NCBI RefSeq assembly: GCF_014636175.1 | Contig: NZ_BMDW01000002.1 | Location: forward strand, 1-64,000 | DNA length: 64,000 nucleotides | Source: Sphingomonas psychrolutea | GTDB lineage: Bacteria; Pseudomonadota; Alphaproteobacteria; Sphingomonadales; Sphingomonadaceae | Direction of reading: 5' to 3' | Shown: piece by piece, positions 35,541 to 43,914 of the stretch | How the letters are laid out: each line of letters starts with the position of its first letter | Position numbering within the stretch: the stretch's first letter is position 1 | Position numbers and translations under genes: made by a program | Notes under the pieces: generated by a model | The model's input: only the letters and a program-made list of their open reading frames with translations | The model's database searches: none | Told to the model about the DNA's origin: nothing

Positions 35541-38309
35541 TTGACCGACGAGACCGTGCTCGCCGACCCATCCGATATTGCTCCGATCTCGATCGTCGAC
35601 GAGATGAAGTCGAGCTATCTCGATTATGCAATGAGCGTGATTGTCGCGCGCGCGCTGCCCGATGTCCGTGACGGGCTGAAGCCCGTTCACCGCCGCATCT
35701 TGTGGTCTGCGTCGGAAAGCGGCTTCCTGTACAACCGACCGTATCGCAAATGCGCGCGCATCGTCGGCGATACGATGGGTAAATATCACCCGCACGGCGA
35801 CAGCTCGATCTACGAAGCCTTGGTCCGCATGAGCCAGGACTGGTCGATGCGCGTGCCGCTGATCGACGGTCAGGGCAATTTCGGGTCGATGGACCCCGAT
35901 AAAGCCGCCGCGATGCGCTATACCGAGGCGCGCCTGGCCAAGGTCGCCGGTTCGCTGCTCGAGGATATCGACAAGGACACGGTCGATTTCATCCCCAATT
36001 ATGACGGGTCGGAGCGTGAGCCCGCCGTCCTCCCGGCGCGTTTCCCCAATTTGCTGGTCAATGGCGCAGGCGGCATCGCGGTTGGCATGGCGACCAATAT
36101 CCCGCCGCACAACCTCGGCGAAGTGATCGACGCTACGCTCGCCATCATCGATTCGCGCACCGGCGCGCGCGAAGTGCCAAGCGACGAGGAATTGCTCGAG
36201 ATCGTCCCCGGTCCCGATTTCCCGACCGGGGCGATCATCCTCGGCAAGGCGGGCGCGCGCTCGGCCTATGAAACCGGACGCGGCTCGATCATCATTCGCT
36301 CGCGCTACGTGGTCGAGGAAGGCCGCGGCGATCGCCGCTCGATCGTGCTCACCGAAATCCCGTTCCAGACCGGCAAGAACGGCCTCGTCGAAAAGATCGC
36401 CGAAGCCGCCAAGGACAAGCGCATCGAAGGCGTCAGCGACATTCGCGACGAATCGAGCCGCCTCGGCGTGCGCATCGTCATCGACCTAAAGCGCGATGCG
36501 ACACCCGAAGTCGTGCTCAACCAGCTTTGGCGCCACACCCCGGCGCAATCGTCCTTCCCGGCGAACATGCTGGCGATTCGCGGCGGGCGCCCCGAACTGC
36601 TCAATCTGCGCGACATCATCACCGCGTTCGTCGTCTTCCGCGAGGAAGTGATCACGCGGCGTTCGAAGTTCGAGCTCGCCAAGGCGCGCGACCGTGCCCA
36701 TTTGTTGCTCGGCCTCGTCATCGCGGTCACCAATCTCGACGAAGTCGTCCGCATGATCCGCGGCTCCTCAAGCCCGGCGGCGGCGCGCGAAGCGCTGATC
36801 TCGCGCGAATGGCCGGTTGCCGAGATCGCACCGTACATCAAGCTGGTCGAAGCGGTCGAAGCCGAAGTCACCGGCGACACCTATCGCCTGTCCGAACTGC
36901 AAGTCCGCGCGATCCTCGATTTGCGCCTCCACCGCCTCACTGCTTTGGGCCGCGACGAGATCGGCAACGAGTTGCAAGGCCTCGCCGATTCGATCTCCGA
37001 GCTGCTCGCCATCCTCGGCGACCGCGCGAAACTCTACGCGGTGATGCGCGACGAACTGGTCGCGGTGCGCAAGGAATTCGCCACCCCGCGCAAGACCGAC
37101 ATTGCGGCTGCCGCCGACGGGATCGACGACGAGGATCTGATCGAGCGCGAGGACATGGTCGTCACCGTGACGATGCAGGGCTATATCAAGCGCACCACGC
37201 TCGACACTTTCCGCTCGCAAGCGCGCGGCGGCAAGGGTCGTGCGGGCATGGCGACCAAGGATGAGGACGCCGTCACCAATTTGTTCGTGACATCGACTCA
37301 TACACCGGTGCTGTTCTTCTCAACCCTCGGCAAGGTCTACCGGATGAAGGTCTGGAAACTGCCCGAGGGTGGCGCTGCCACGCGCGGCCGCCCGATGATC
37401 AATTTGCTTCCGCTGGCCGAGGGCGAGACGATTTCGACCGTGCTGGCGTTGCCTGAGGATGAGGCGGAATGGGCCAAGCTCCACGTGATGTTCGCCACCG
37501 CCAAGGGCAGCGTGCGCCGCAACTCGATGGACGCCTTCACCAACGTGCCGACCGCCGGCAAGATTGCGATGAAGTTTGAAGGCATTGACGAGGACGATCG
37601 TCTGATCGGCGTCGCCTTGCTGAGTTCGGACGACGATGTGTTGCTCGCGACGCGCGCCGGCAAGGCAATCCGCTTCGCCGCCGATGAAGTCCGCGAATTC
37701 CAGAGCCGCAACTCGACTGGCGTGCGCGGCATGGCGCTGAAGGGCGACGATGCAGTCATTTCGCTGTCGATCCTCCACCGCGTCGGCGCGACGCCCGATG
37801 AGCGCGAGGAATATCTGAAGTTCGCGCCGTGGAAGGAGCGTGAGGGTGAGCCTGCGATGGACCCAGCCCGCTATCAGGAATTGATCGCGCGCGAACAGTT
37901 CATTCTGACGGTTTGCGCTAACGGCTACGGCAAATTGTCCTCGGCCTATGACTATCGCCGCACCGGGCGCGGCGGCCAGGGCATCACCAACATCGACAAC
38001 ATTCCGCGCAACGGACCCGTGGTGGCAAGCTTCGCCGCGACCAAGGGTCACCAGCTGATGCTGGTGACCGACCAGGCGAAGGTGATCCGCACGACCTTAG
38101 GGTCGATGCGCGTGATCGGCCGCAATTCGGCCGGCGTGAAGCTGTTCGATGTGGCCAATAACGAACATGTCGTCTCCGCCGCCCGCATCGAAGAAGCCGA
38201 AGGCGAGGCCGAGGCCGATGTGCGCGACCTGACTGCGGTCGAGCTCGCGCCCGACGACACCGCAGACACGAGCGATGACAGCGCGGCTGGGCCGGAGGGC
38301 GGCGAATGA
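35541..38309 (+). CDS. gyrA: DNA gyrase subunit A
   Basis: 922 aa, cleaves and rejoins DNA in the GyrA2B2 supercoiling enzyme. TTG start: the family N-terminus ([20 protein letters not shown]) begins within 20 residues and no ATG is available before M22. The catalytic Tyr is Y127 in [15 protein letters not shown]. The quinolone region is [15 protein letters not shown]: the positions equal to E. coli S83 and D87 are S88 and E92, so the Ser associated with susceptibility is present and the Glu is normal for alphaproteobacteria. The C-terminal pinwheel starts after [12 protein letters not shown] and carries the GyrA box as QARGGKG. An acidic tail ends the protein. Overlaps DUF952 gene by 4 nt. 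Confidence 0.98.
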   Translation: MTDETVLADPSDIAPISIVDEMKSSYLDYAMSVIVARALPDVRDGLKPVHRRILWSASESGFLYNRPYRKCARIVGDTMGKYHPHGDSSIYEALVRMSQDWSMRVPLIDGQGNFGSMDPDKAAAMRYTEARLAKVAGSLLEDIDKDTVDFIPNYDGSEREPAVLPARFPNLLVNGAGGIAVGMATNIPPHNLGEVIDATLAIIDSRTGAREVPSDEELLEIVPGPDFPTGAIILGKAGARSAYETGRGSIIIRSRYVVEEGRGDRRSIVLTEIPFQTGKNGLVEKIAEAAKDKRIEGVSDIRDESSRLGVRIVIDLKRDATPEVVLNQLWRHTPAQSSFPANMLAIRGGRPELLNLRDIITAFVVFREEVITRRSKFELAKARDRAHLLLGLVIAVTNLDEVVRMIRGSSSPAAAREALISREWPVAEIAPYIKLVEAVEAEVTGDTYRLSELQVRAILDLRLHRLTALGRDEIGNELQGLADSISELLAILGDRAKLYAVMRDELVAVRKEFATPRKTDIAAAADGIDDEDLIEREDMVVTVTMQGYIKRTTLDTFRSQARGGKGRAGMATKDEDAVTNLFVTSTHTPVLFFSTLGKVYRMKVWKLPEGGAATRGRPMINLLPLAEGETISTVLALPEDEAEWAKLHVMFATAKGSVRRNSMDAFTNVPTAGKIAMKFEGIDEDDRLIGVALLSSDDDVLLATRAGKAIRFAADEVREFQSRNSTGVRGMALKGDDAVISLSILHRVGATPDEREEYLKFAPWKEREGEPAMDPARYQELIAREQFILTVCANGYGKLSSAYDYRRTGRGGQGITNIDNIPRNGPVVASFAATKGHQLMLVTDQAKVIRTTLGSMRVIGRNSAGVKLFDVANNEHVVSAARIEEAEGEAEADVRDLTAVELAPDDTADTSDDSAAGPEGGE

Positions 38310-38662
38310 CCGACCTGCCGACCACCGCCTATAAGGTGCTGACCGCCGAACAGATGGCGATACTCGAGACAGAGGCCAGCTTTGCCGGGGCGCCCGTCGA
38401 TCTCGCCGATGGCTACATCCATCTCTCGACCGCCGAGCAGTTGACCGAAACGGTCGACAAGCATTTTGCAGGGCAGGCCGATCTGCATGTCGCCGCGATT
38501 GATCTCGGGTCGTTCGGCGCTGGTCTCAAATGGGAAGAATCGCGCGGCGGTCAGCTCTTCCCGCACCTTTACGGCGGCCCGCTACTGCTGGAGACGGTGA
38601 TCGCCTATGGACCGCTCGAGCGCGAGACGACGGGGCAGGTCAAGCTGCCGGTCGCGGGATAG
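38306..38662 (+). CDS. DUF952 domain protein
   Basis: 118 aa. AYKVLTAEQMAILETEASFA, GAPVDLADGYIHLSTAEQLT and ETVDKHFAGQADLHVAAIDL, together with GGQLFPHLYGGPLLLETVIA, are the conserved blocks of DUF952, a small fold related to ADP-ribosyltransferase-like and glutathione-transferase-associated proteins in older annotations. No activity is established. Translationally coupled to gyrA by an ATGA overlap and convergent with the DUF488 gene 2 nt away. Confidence 0.88.
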   Translation: MTDLPTTAYKVLTAEQMAILETEASFAGAPVDLADGYIHLSTAEQLTETVDKHFAGQADLHVAAIDLGSFGAGLKWEESRGGQLFPHLYGGPLLLETVIAYGPLERETTGQVKLPVAG

Positions 38663-38664
38663 CG

Positions 38665-39096
38665 CTAAGCATATAAATCGACGACCACCGCGCCCTGCCC
38701 CTCCGCCGCGAGCAACAGCGTGCGGTGGCAATGCTGCGGGTCACGCTCATAGCAGAGCAATGCGCTCGGCAACGCCGCCGCCAAGGCGAGCATCTGCGCC
38801 GCCTGCGCTTGCGCTTCAGGCAGCTCGAGCTGGTCGGCATAGACCGCCGCGAGCGTTGCCACGTCACCCCGCTTGGCGGCATCGCGCCCGCGCTTAGGCG
38901 TGCCGAGCGCTTTCAGGTGAACATAGCCGATCCCGGCTTCGGCGAGCGACGCCGCCAGCGACGTCTTGGAGAATCCCGGCCGCCGCGACAGTGGCAGCGC
39001 GCGGACGTCGATCACGCGCTGCACCCCCGCCCGCGTCAACGCAGCGAGGAAGTCGGCCATTGTCGAGGCTTCATAACCGATCGTGAAAACCTTCAT
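38665..39096 (-). CDS. DUF488 family protein
   Basis: 143 aa. MKVFTIGYEASTMADFLAAL, VQRVIDVRALPLSRRPGFSK, GIGYVHLKALGTPKRGRDAA and LLCYERDPQHCHRTLLLA are the DUF488 signatures, including the C-H-R cluster. The ATG overlaps the stop of the upstream lysoplasmalogenase-like gene by 4 nt. A long artefactual frame reads on to 39942. Biochemical role unknown. Confidence 0.9.
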   Translation of the reverse strand: MKVFTIGYEASTMADFLAALTRAGVQRVIDVRALPLSRRPGFSKTSLAASLAEAGIGYVHLKALGTPKRGRDAAKRGDVATLAAVYADQLELPEAQAQAAQMLALAAALPSALLCYERDPQHCHRTLLLAAEGQGAVVVDLYA

Positions 39097-39722
39097 CGTG
39101 TGCGCTCGCTCGTCACCACCCCGACCGCGATCATCGCTTGGCCGGCCAGATATAACGGCCAGACCAGCAGATCGGGTACGATCGATCCGGCCAGTGGCCC
39201 TATCTGCGCAAAGATCAGCAAGTCGGACACCGCGAACAGCACCGCCCCAGCCCCGACCAGGCCACGCGGGAACCGACTGATCCACGCCGTCGCCGCCATC
39301 GCGCCGAGCGCAAGCCCGTAGAGCAACACACCGGGGCTGCCGAAGAGCGCATAAGCGGTAAGCGGAACGCCGAGCATCAACAAGATCGCGGGCGCAGTCC
39401 CGTCTCGCCCGGTGCGGCGCCGCGACCAGTACAAGCCGGTTGCGAGCAGATGCCCGATCAGGAACGCCAGCGCGCCCACCGTCAGCCCCGAGGTTTCCAG
39501 CAACACGTCGCCCAGCGCGCCGAATGCCAGCACAAGCGCGATCCAGCGCCCGGCGGTCGTCGGCGCGGACGTCAGGGCCCATAGCGCGAGCAAACCGACG
39601 CCCGTTCCCTTCCAAGCCGCCAGAAGCGCACCGGCGGGGAGGATATGGCTCGCCGCCCAATAACTGAGCCCGGCGAGCAAGGCGGCGGCGAACAGGGCGG
39701 GTTTGGGTATGCGCGACATCAT
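39093..39722 (-). CDS. YhhN/TMEM86-type lysoplasmalogenase family membrane protein
   Basis: About 209 aa from the first of two adjacent ATGs; a GTG frame extends to 39749. Seven to eight hydrophobic helices cover the whole protein (ALFAAALLAGLSYWAASHIL, ALWALTSAPTTAGRWIALVL, FGALGDVLLETSGLTVGALA, FLIGHLLATGLYW, AVSDLLIFAQI). The conserved acidic residues in GALGDVLL and AVSDLLI are the likely active-site Asp pair. Family members hydrolyse the vinyl-ether bond of lysoplasmalogens; activity here is inferred from the family. Confidence 0.85.
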   Translation of the reverse strand: MMSRIPKPALFAAALLAGLSYWAASHILPAGALLAAWKGTGVGLLALWALTSAPTTAGRWIALVLAFGALGDVLLETSGLTVGALAFLIGHLLATGLYWSRRRTGRDGTAPAILLMLGVPLTAYALFGSPGVLLYGLALGAMAATAWISRFPRGLVGAGAVLFAVSDLLIFAQIGPLAGSIVPDLLVWPLYLAGQAMIAVGVVTSERTR

Positions 39723-39784
39723 CCTGCTGAGATGCAGCACGCGAGGCACCGCTACAAGTGCGCCTCATCATCCCCACCATCACC

Positions 39785-39890
39785 GTCACCCCGGGCCTTG
39801 AGCCGGGGTCCATCAAGCGGCTTGGCGAGGTTCGGGAGCGACAAAGCAATCCTATCGGCACGATGGACCCCGGCAGAAGGCCGGGGTGAC
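39785..39890. repeat. Sphingomonad-type intergenic palindromic repeat
   Basis: Two arms of about 29-30 nt (39785-39814 and 39862-39890) are near-perfect reverse complements, beginning GTCACCCCGG and ending GGGGTGAC, separated by 47 nt. Each arm contains its own small palindrome (CCCCGG...CCGGGG). It fills the gap between the lysoplasmalogenase-like gene and the divergent GbsR gene. Similar GTCACCCCGG elements recur in Sphingomonadales genomes as REP-like repeats; that is from memory. Confidence 0.75.
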
Positions 39891-39965
39891 GGGTGTTTAT
39901 GGCGCGCTGCTGCCCCCCGGCTGGGAGGTATGAGTGGACCAATTGACTCCCCAGCGAATCCTGTT

Positions 39966-39985
39966 ATTTCTGTTTTTACAGAAAT
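39966..39985. promoter_or_regulatory. Operator-like palindrome upstream of GbsR/MarR gene
   Basis: ATTTCTGT-TTTT-ACAGAAAT, perfect 8-bp arms ending 11 nt before the GTG start at 39997. The right arm with its T4 spacer recurs at 40583-40602 ahead of the SRPBCC gene. Most likely the binding site of the GbsR/MarR regulator itself. Confidence 0.6.
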
Positions 39986-39996
39986 TGGAGTTATGC

Positions 39997-40539
39997 GTGA
40001 CCCTGCTCGACCATCCCGACGCCAAGGCCTTCATCCTGCATTGGGGGGAAATGGGCACGCATTGGGGCGTCAACCGTTCGGTCGCGCAAGTCCACGCCCT
40101 CCTCTATCTCTCCGAAAAGCCGGTTGATGCCGAAGCGATCGTCGAGGCGCTCGGCCTTGCCCGCTCCAACGTCTCGACTGCGCTGAAGGAATTGCAGGGC
40201 TACGCGATTGTCCGCCGCGTCCATGTCGAGGGCGACCGGCGCGACCATTTCGTCGCCGAGGGCGATCTTTGGGAAATGCTGATGCGGATCGTGGCCGAGC
40301 GCAAGCGCCGTGAGATCGACCCGACGATCGCGCTCCTCGCCGAATTGTCCGAGCGGTTGAAAGCCGATCCCGCAGCCCCCGCCTATCTGCGTGATCGCGT
40401 GGTGCGAATGCACGAATTCCTCTCCACGCTCGGCACCTGGTACGAACAGGTCAAGGCGCTCCCGAAATCGACGCTCGTGACGCTGATGAAGCTCGGCGGC
40501 AAGGTCGCGCGCTTCATCCCCGGCGCGAAGAAGGGCTGA
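39997..40539 (+). CDS. GbsR/MarR-family transcriptional regulator
   Basis: 180 aa from the GTG at 39997. This start is chosen because TTGGAG lies 7 nt upstream, because the family begins shortly before FILHWGEMGTHWGVNRSVAQ, and because the longer frame to the GTG at 39934 would translate through a perfect operator-like palindrome. The winged helix is at about 15-85 (VHALLYLSEKPVDAEAIVEA, LARSNVSTALKELQGYAIVR, with wing RRVHVEGDRRDHF). A helical dimerisation region follows. It lies directly upstream of the SRPBCC gene, which carries the same site. Confidence 0.85.
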   Translation: MTLLDHPDAKAFILHWGEMGTHWGVNRSVAQVHALLYLSEKPVDAEAIVEALGLARSNVSTALKELQGYAIVRRVHVEGDRRDHFVAEGDLWEMLMRIVAERKRREIDPTIALLAELSERLKADPAAPAYLRDRVVRMHEFLSTLGTWYEQVKALPKSTLVTLMKLGGKVARFIPGAKKG

Positions 40540-40582
40540 TCCGATGTGCCTGCCCATTGCTCCCCCTTAGCTACGCCCAGTT

Positions 40583-40602
40583 GTTTCATTTTTTACAGAA
40601 AT
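40583..40602. promoter_or_regulatory. Second copy of the GbsR-type operator, upstream of SRPBCC gene
   Basis: GTTTCATT-TTTT-ACAGAAAT: right arm and spacer identical to the palindrome at 39966-39985, left arm imperfect. It is followed by ATTGGAGTTTG and the ATG at 40623, matching the layout of the first site. Confidence 0.55.
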
Positions 40603-40622
40603 AACAGGCATTGGAGTTTGTC

Positions 40623-41627
40623 ATGGTCGAGACTGCCTCTCCTCCCACGCGCGACCGGCGCGCCGCCACGATCCGCGTCTCCGCCGCGTTCGGCTTCGCC
40701 CTCGCCTTTGCGCTCGGCGTGTACCTCCTGCTGGAGGCCGCGCGGCCCGACGTCGGCCTGATCAGCTTCTCCTTCCTGTTGATCTTGCCCGCCGCAATCT
40801 CCGCGTTCGTGGCCTATGTCGCCGATCCGTGGAAGGAACGCACCCGCCGCGCCTATCTGATGGTGCCGGTCTGGCTGTTGCTGGTCGTGATCGTCGCGTC
40901 GCTGGTAATCCTGCGCGAAGGGGTCATCTGCGTTCTGATCCTGTCACCGCTGTGGATGATCAGCGGCCTTATCGGCGCAGAGATGACTTACCGGCTGCGC
41001 CGCCGCATAGGCTCCAACGACAAGACCTATTGCAGCGCGCTCCTGCTATCGCCGCTGCTGGCGATGCAAGTCGAGCCATACATCCCCTTGCCGCAAACCG
41101 AAGCGACCGTGACGCGCAGCACCGTGATTGCAGCAACGCCCGAAAAGATCTGGCCCTTGCTCCGCGGCATCCCCGACGTGCAGCCGGGCGAAGGGCAATG
41201 GAATATCTCCGAGGACGTGATCGGCATCCCCCGCCCGCTCGGTGCGCAACTGGTCGGCAGTGGCGTAGGCGCCGAACGGCGCGCGAACTGGGGCGACAAT
41301 GTCCGCTTCCGCGAACGCGTTATCGAGTGGCAGCCGGAGCGCCGGATCGGCTGGCGCTTCATCTTTGACGATATCGACGGGTGGAAATTCACCGACCGGC
41401 ATCTGATGCCCGACAGCCCCTATTTCCGCGTCACCACCGGCGGCTATACGATGCAACCGCTTCCCGATGGACGAACGCGCGTCACCATCCATACGCGCTA
41501 TTGGATCCAGACCCCGGTCAACGGCTACTCGCAACTGTGGGGTGAGCTGTTCCTCGGCGACCTGGAGGACAATCTGCTGACGCTGGTCAAGGGGCGGGCG
41601 CGAGCGGCCGGGTCCGCGGAGGGCTGA
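40623..41627 (+). CDS. Membrane-anchored SRPBCC-domain protein
   Basis: 334 aa. The first 150 residues hold about four hydrophobic helices (AAFGFALAFALGVYLLLEAA, LISFSFLLILPAAISAFVAY, VPVWLLLVVIVASLVI, GVICVLILSPLWMISGLIGA). The rest is a START/SRPBCC-like ligand-binding domain (STVIAATPEKIWPLLRGIPD, RRIGWRFIFDDIDGWKFTDR, MQPLPDGRTRVTIHTRYWIQ). Such domains bind lipids or aromatic compounds. ATG chosen for GGAG 7 nt upstream. It follows the regulator by 83 nt and shares its operator, so it is the regulator's likely target. Confidence 0.8.
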   Translation: MVETASPPTRDRRAATIRVSAAFGFALAFALGVYLLLEAARPDVGLISFSFLLILPAAISAFVAYVADPWKERTRRAYLMVPVWLLLVVIVASLVILREGVICVLILSPLWMISGLIGAEMTYRLRRRIGSNDKTYCSALLLSPLLAMQVEPYIPLPQTEATVTRSTVIAATPEKIWPLLRGIPDVQPGEGQWNISEDVIGIPRPLGAQLVGSGVGAERRANWGDNVRFRERVIEWQPERRIGWRFIFDDIDGWKFTDRHLMPDSPYFRVTTGGYTMQPLPDGRTRVTIHTRYWIQTPVNGYSQLWGELFLGDLEDNLLTLVKGRARAAGSAEG

Positions 41628-41740
41628 TCCCCGGATATCTGGATATCCCGACCAAGCAAATCCGGCCCCGGGTTTAGCAATTGCGTTCACCTGCAAAGGA
41701 TTGCATCATTGCCTTGGTGAGGCTTGCGGATAGGCAGAAA

Positions 41741-43243
41741 ATGGCGCGGATCGAGCGGCTGGTGATCCTGGGCGGGGGCACTGCAGGGTGGATGACCGCA
41801 ACTGCGCTTTCCAAGACCCTTGGCCCGACGGTGGCGATCGACCTGCTCGAATCCGACGCGATCGGCACGGTCGGGGTGGGCGAGGCGACAATCCCGACGA
41901 TCCACTGGTTCAACGATCTGATCGGCCTCGACGAAGCCGAGTTCGTCCGCGCGACCAAGGCAAGCTTCAAGCTCGGTATCGAATTCGTCGATTGGGCGCG
42001 GCCCGGCCACCGCTATTTCCATCCGTTCGGGCGTTACGGTGTGGATTTCGGGCACGTGCCGTTCCACCAATGCTGGCTGAAGGGGGCAAGCGACGGCGGC
42101 ACCGCACCGCTCTCCGCCTTTTCGCTGGCCACCCAACTCGCTGCGGCAAACCGCTTTGCCAAGCCGTCCAGCGATCCCGGTTCGATCCTGTCGACGCTTG
42201 GCTATGCCTATCATTTCGACGCATCGCTCTACGCGGCGCATTTGCGCGGCCTGGCCGAGGCGAGCGGCGTGGTTCGGCATGAGGGTCAGCTGGGATTGGT
42301 GGAGCGCGACCCCGCCACCGGCTTCGTCACTGCGCTCACCACCGACCGCGGCAAGCGGCTCGCGGGCGATCTGTTTATCGATTGCTCGGGCTTTCGCAGC
42401 GTGCTGATCGGCGACGAACTGGGCGCAAAATTTGAAGATTGGTCACACTGGCTGCCATGCGACCGCGCCGTCGCGGTGCCGTGCGTGCGCGCCGCCGAAA
42501 CCACGCCCTTCACCCGCTCGACTGTGCGATCCGCCGGATGGCAGTGGCGCATCCCGCTGCAGCACCGCACCGGCAACGGCTATGTCTATTCGAGCAGTTT
42601 CATCTCCGACGACGAGGCGGTAGCCACGTTGCTTGCCAATCTCGACGGCGAAGCGCTCGCCGAGCCGCGGCAACTGCGTTTCAAGGCGGGGTTCCGGCGC
42701 GAAACCTGGGTCAAAAACGTCGTCGCGATCGGGCTATCGTCGGGGTTCCTCGAACCGCTTGAATCGACCAGCATCCACCTTATCCAGAGCGGCATCGCCA
42801 AGCTCATCGCGCTCTTCCCCAACAGCGATTGTGATCCCGCCCTCGCCCGCCAGTTCAACGATCTGTTCGGACGCGACATGGACGACATCAAGGACTTCCT
42901 GATCCTGCATTACCACGCGACGAAGGGCCACACGGCACCGTTGTGGGAGTATACCCGCACGATGACATTGCCCGACAGCCTGATCGAAAAAGAAGCGCAA
43001 TACCGCCGCTCGGGTCGCCTGATGCTGTCGAGCGACGCGCTATTCCGCGAGGCGAGCTGGCTCGCGGTGCTCAACGGCCAGGGCATCGTCGCCGCCGATC
43101 ACAGCCCGATTGCCGATACGCTGGATGCAGCGGCAAATCGCCATCAGCTCGATCAGCTCGCCGCGATCATCGCGCGCGCCGCGCCGACGTTGCCGAAGCA
43201 TGACGCCGTGATCGCCGCCCTGATCGGGCGCGCGGTGGCGTGA
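41741..43243 (+). CDS. Flavin-dependent tryptophan-halogenase-family protein
   Basis: 500 aa. The FAD motif is at residues 11-16 (VILGGGTAGWMTATAL); the Lys that forms the halogenating adduct in PrnA-type enzymes corresponds to K77 in KASFKLGIEFVDW; the second signature WxWxIP is present at 267-272 (WQWRIP). DCSGFRS and SGFLEPLESTSIHLIQSG are also family blocks. ATG at 41741 preferred over an upstream TTG at 41681. In sphingomonads and Caulobacter such genes commonly sit beside TonB receptors for sugars, with unknown substrate. It overlaps DUF6445 by 4 nt. Confidence 0.9.
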   Translation: MARIERLVILGGGTAGWMTATALSKTLGPTVAIDLLESDAIGTVGVGEATIPTIHWFNDLIGLDEAEFVRATKASFKLGIEFVDWARPGHRYFHPFGRYGVDFGHVPFHQCWLKGASDGGTAPLSAFSLATQLAAANRFAKPSSDPGSILSTLGYAYHFDASLYAAHLRGLAEASGVVRHEGQLGLVERDPATGFVTALTTDRGKRLAGDLFIDCSGFRSVLIGDELGAKFEDWSHWLPCDRAVAVPCVRAAETTPFTRSTVRSAGWQWRIPLQHRTGNGYVYSSSFISDDEAVATLLANLDGEALAEPRQLRFKAGFRRETWVKNVVAIGLSSGFLEPLESTSIHLIQSGIAKLIALFPNSDCDPALARQFNDLFGRDMDDIKDFLILHYHATKGHTAPLWEYTRTMTLPDSLIEKEAQYRRSGRLMLSSDALFREASWLAVLNGQGIVAADHSPIADTLDAAANRHQLDQLAAIIARAAPTLPKHDAVIAALIGRAVA

Positions 43244-43914
43244 CGGCGAGCGTCACGGTCCACCGGATCGGGAATGAGCAGGAACCCGTCGCGGCCATCG
43301 AGAATTTCGCGCCCGACCCTACGGCATTGCGAAAAGCGGCGCGGACTGCCGTGTTCGCGGTTGCGGGCGAACATTATCCCGGCATCCGCGGTGAACTTCC
43401 GCCCGACTATCTGGCTGGCGTGCGCCCCTTGCTCGGTGCGGTCTTCCGCGACGTGTTCGGCGTAAGCGAAGCGGTTTCGGTGCTCGATTTGCGCTGGTCG
43501 ATGGTCATCGCGCCGCCCGCGTCGCTGTCGGTCGAACAACGCCTGCCGCATGTCGATGCGCTGGAGCCGGGACGGCTGGCGCTCGTGCATTTTCTGGGCG
43601 CTGACAAGGAAGACGGCACGGCCTTTTACCGCCATCGCGGCACTGGTTACGAGACGATCGATCAGAACCGCAGCACGACCTATTTCGCCGCGCTCAACGA
43701 AGATATACGGCGGCATGGCCCGCCGCCGTTTGCTTTTCCAAATGGCGACACGCCGATCTTCGAGCGGATCGCGCGCTTCGAGGGTCGCCCCAACCGCGCC
43801 TTGGTCTATCGCGGGCGGCTGCTTCACTCCGGCGACATCGCGCCAGGCAGACCGCTCTCCGCCGATCCCTTGATCGGACGCCTGACCGTTACCGGCTTTT
43901 TCGCCGCGCGCTAA
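43240..43914 (+). CDS. DUF6445 family protein, oxygenase-like
   Basis: 224 aa with a GTG start overlapping the halogenase stop (GTGA). The sequence has the layout of a small Fe(II)/2-oxoglutarate oxygenase: H104-x-D106 in RLPHVDALEPGRLALVHFLG, then H196 in YRGRLLHSGDI, and R214-x-T216 in GRLTVTGFF. These correspond to the HxD...H iron triad and the Arg-x-Ser/Thr that binds the cosubstrate. The family itself has no published function that I know of. Its partner is always close to a halogenase in the loci I recall. Convergent with the glycosidase-like gene, overlapping by 26 nt. Confidence 0.75.
   Translation: MTASVTVHRIGNEQEPVAAIENFAPDPTALRKAARTAVFAVAGEHYPGIRGELPPDYLAGVRPLLGAVFRDVFGVSEAVSVLDLRWSMVIAPPASLSVEQRLPHVDALEPGRLALVHFLGADKEDGTAFYRHRGTGYETIDQNRSTTYFAALNEDIRRHGPPPFAFPNGDTPIFERIARFEGRPNRALVYRGRLLHSGDIAPGRPLSADPLIGRLTVTGFFAAR

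Noticed and set aside
35541..38309. Quinolone-resistance substitution in GyrA (Glu at the position of E. coli Asp87)
   Set aside because: Glu at this position is normal in alphaproteobacteria and the neighbouring Ser is unchanged.
39934..39996. 21-residue N-terminal extension of the GbsR/MarR regulator
   Set aside because: It would be encoded across a perfect operator-like palindrome, and a GTG with a good ribosome site follows at 39997.
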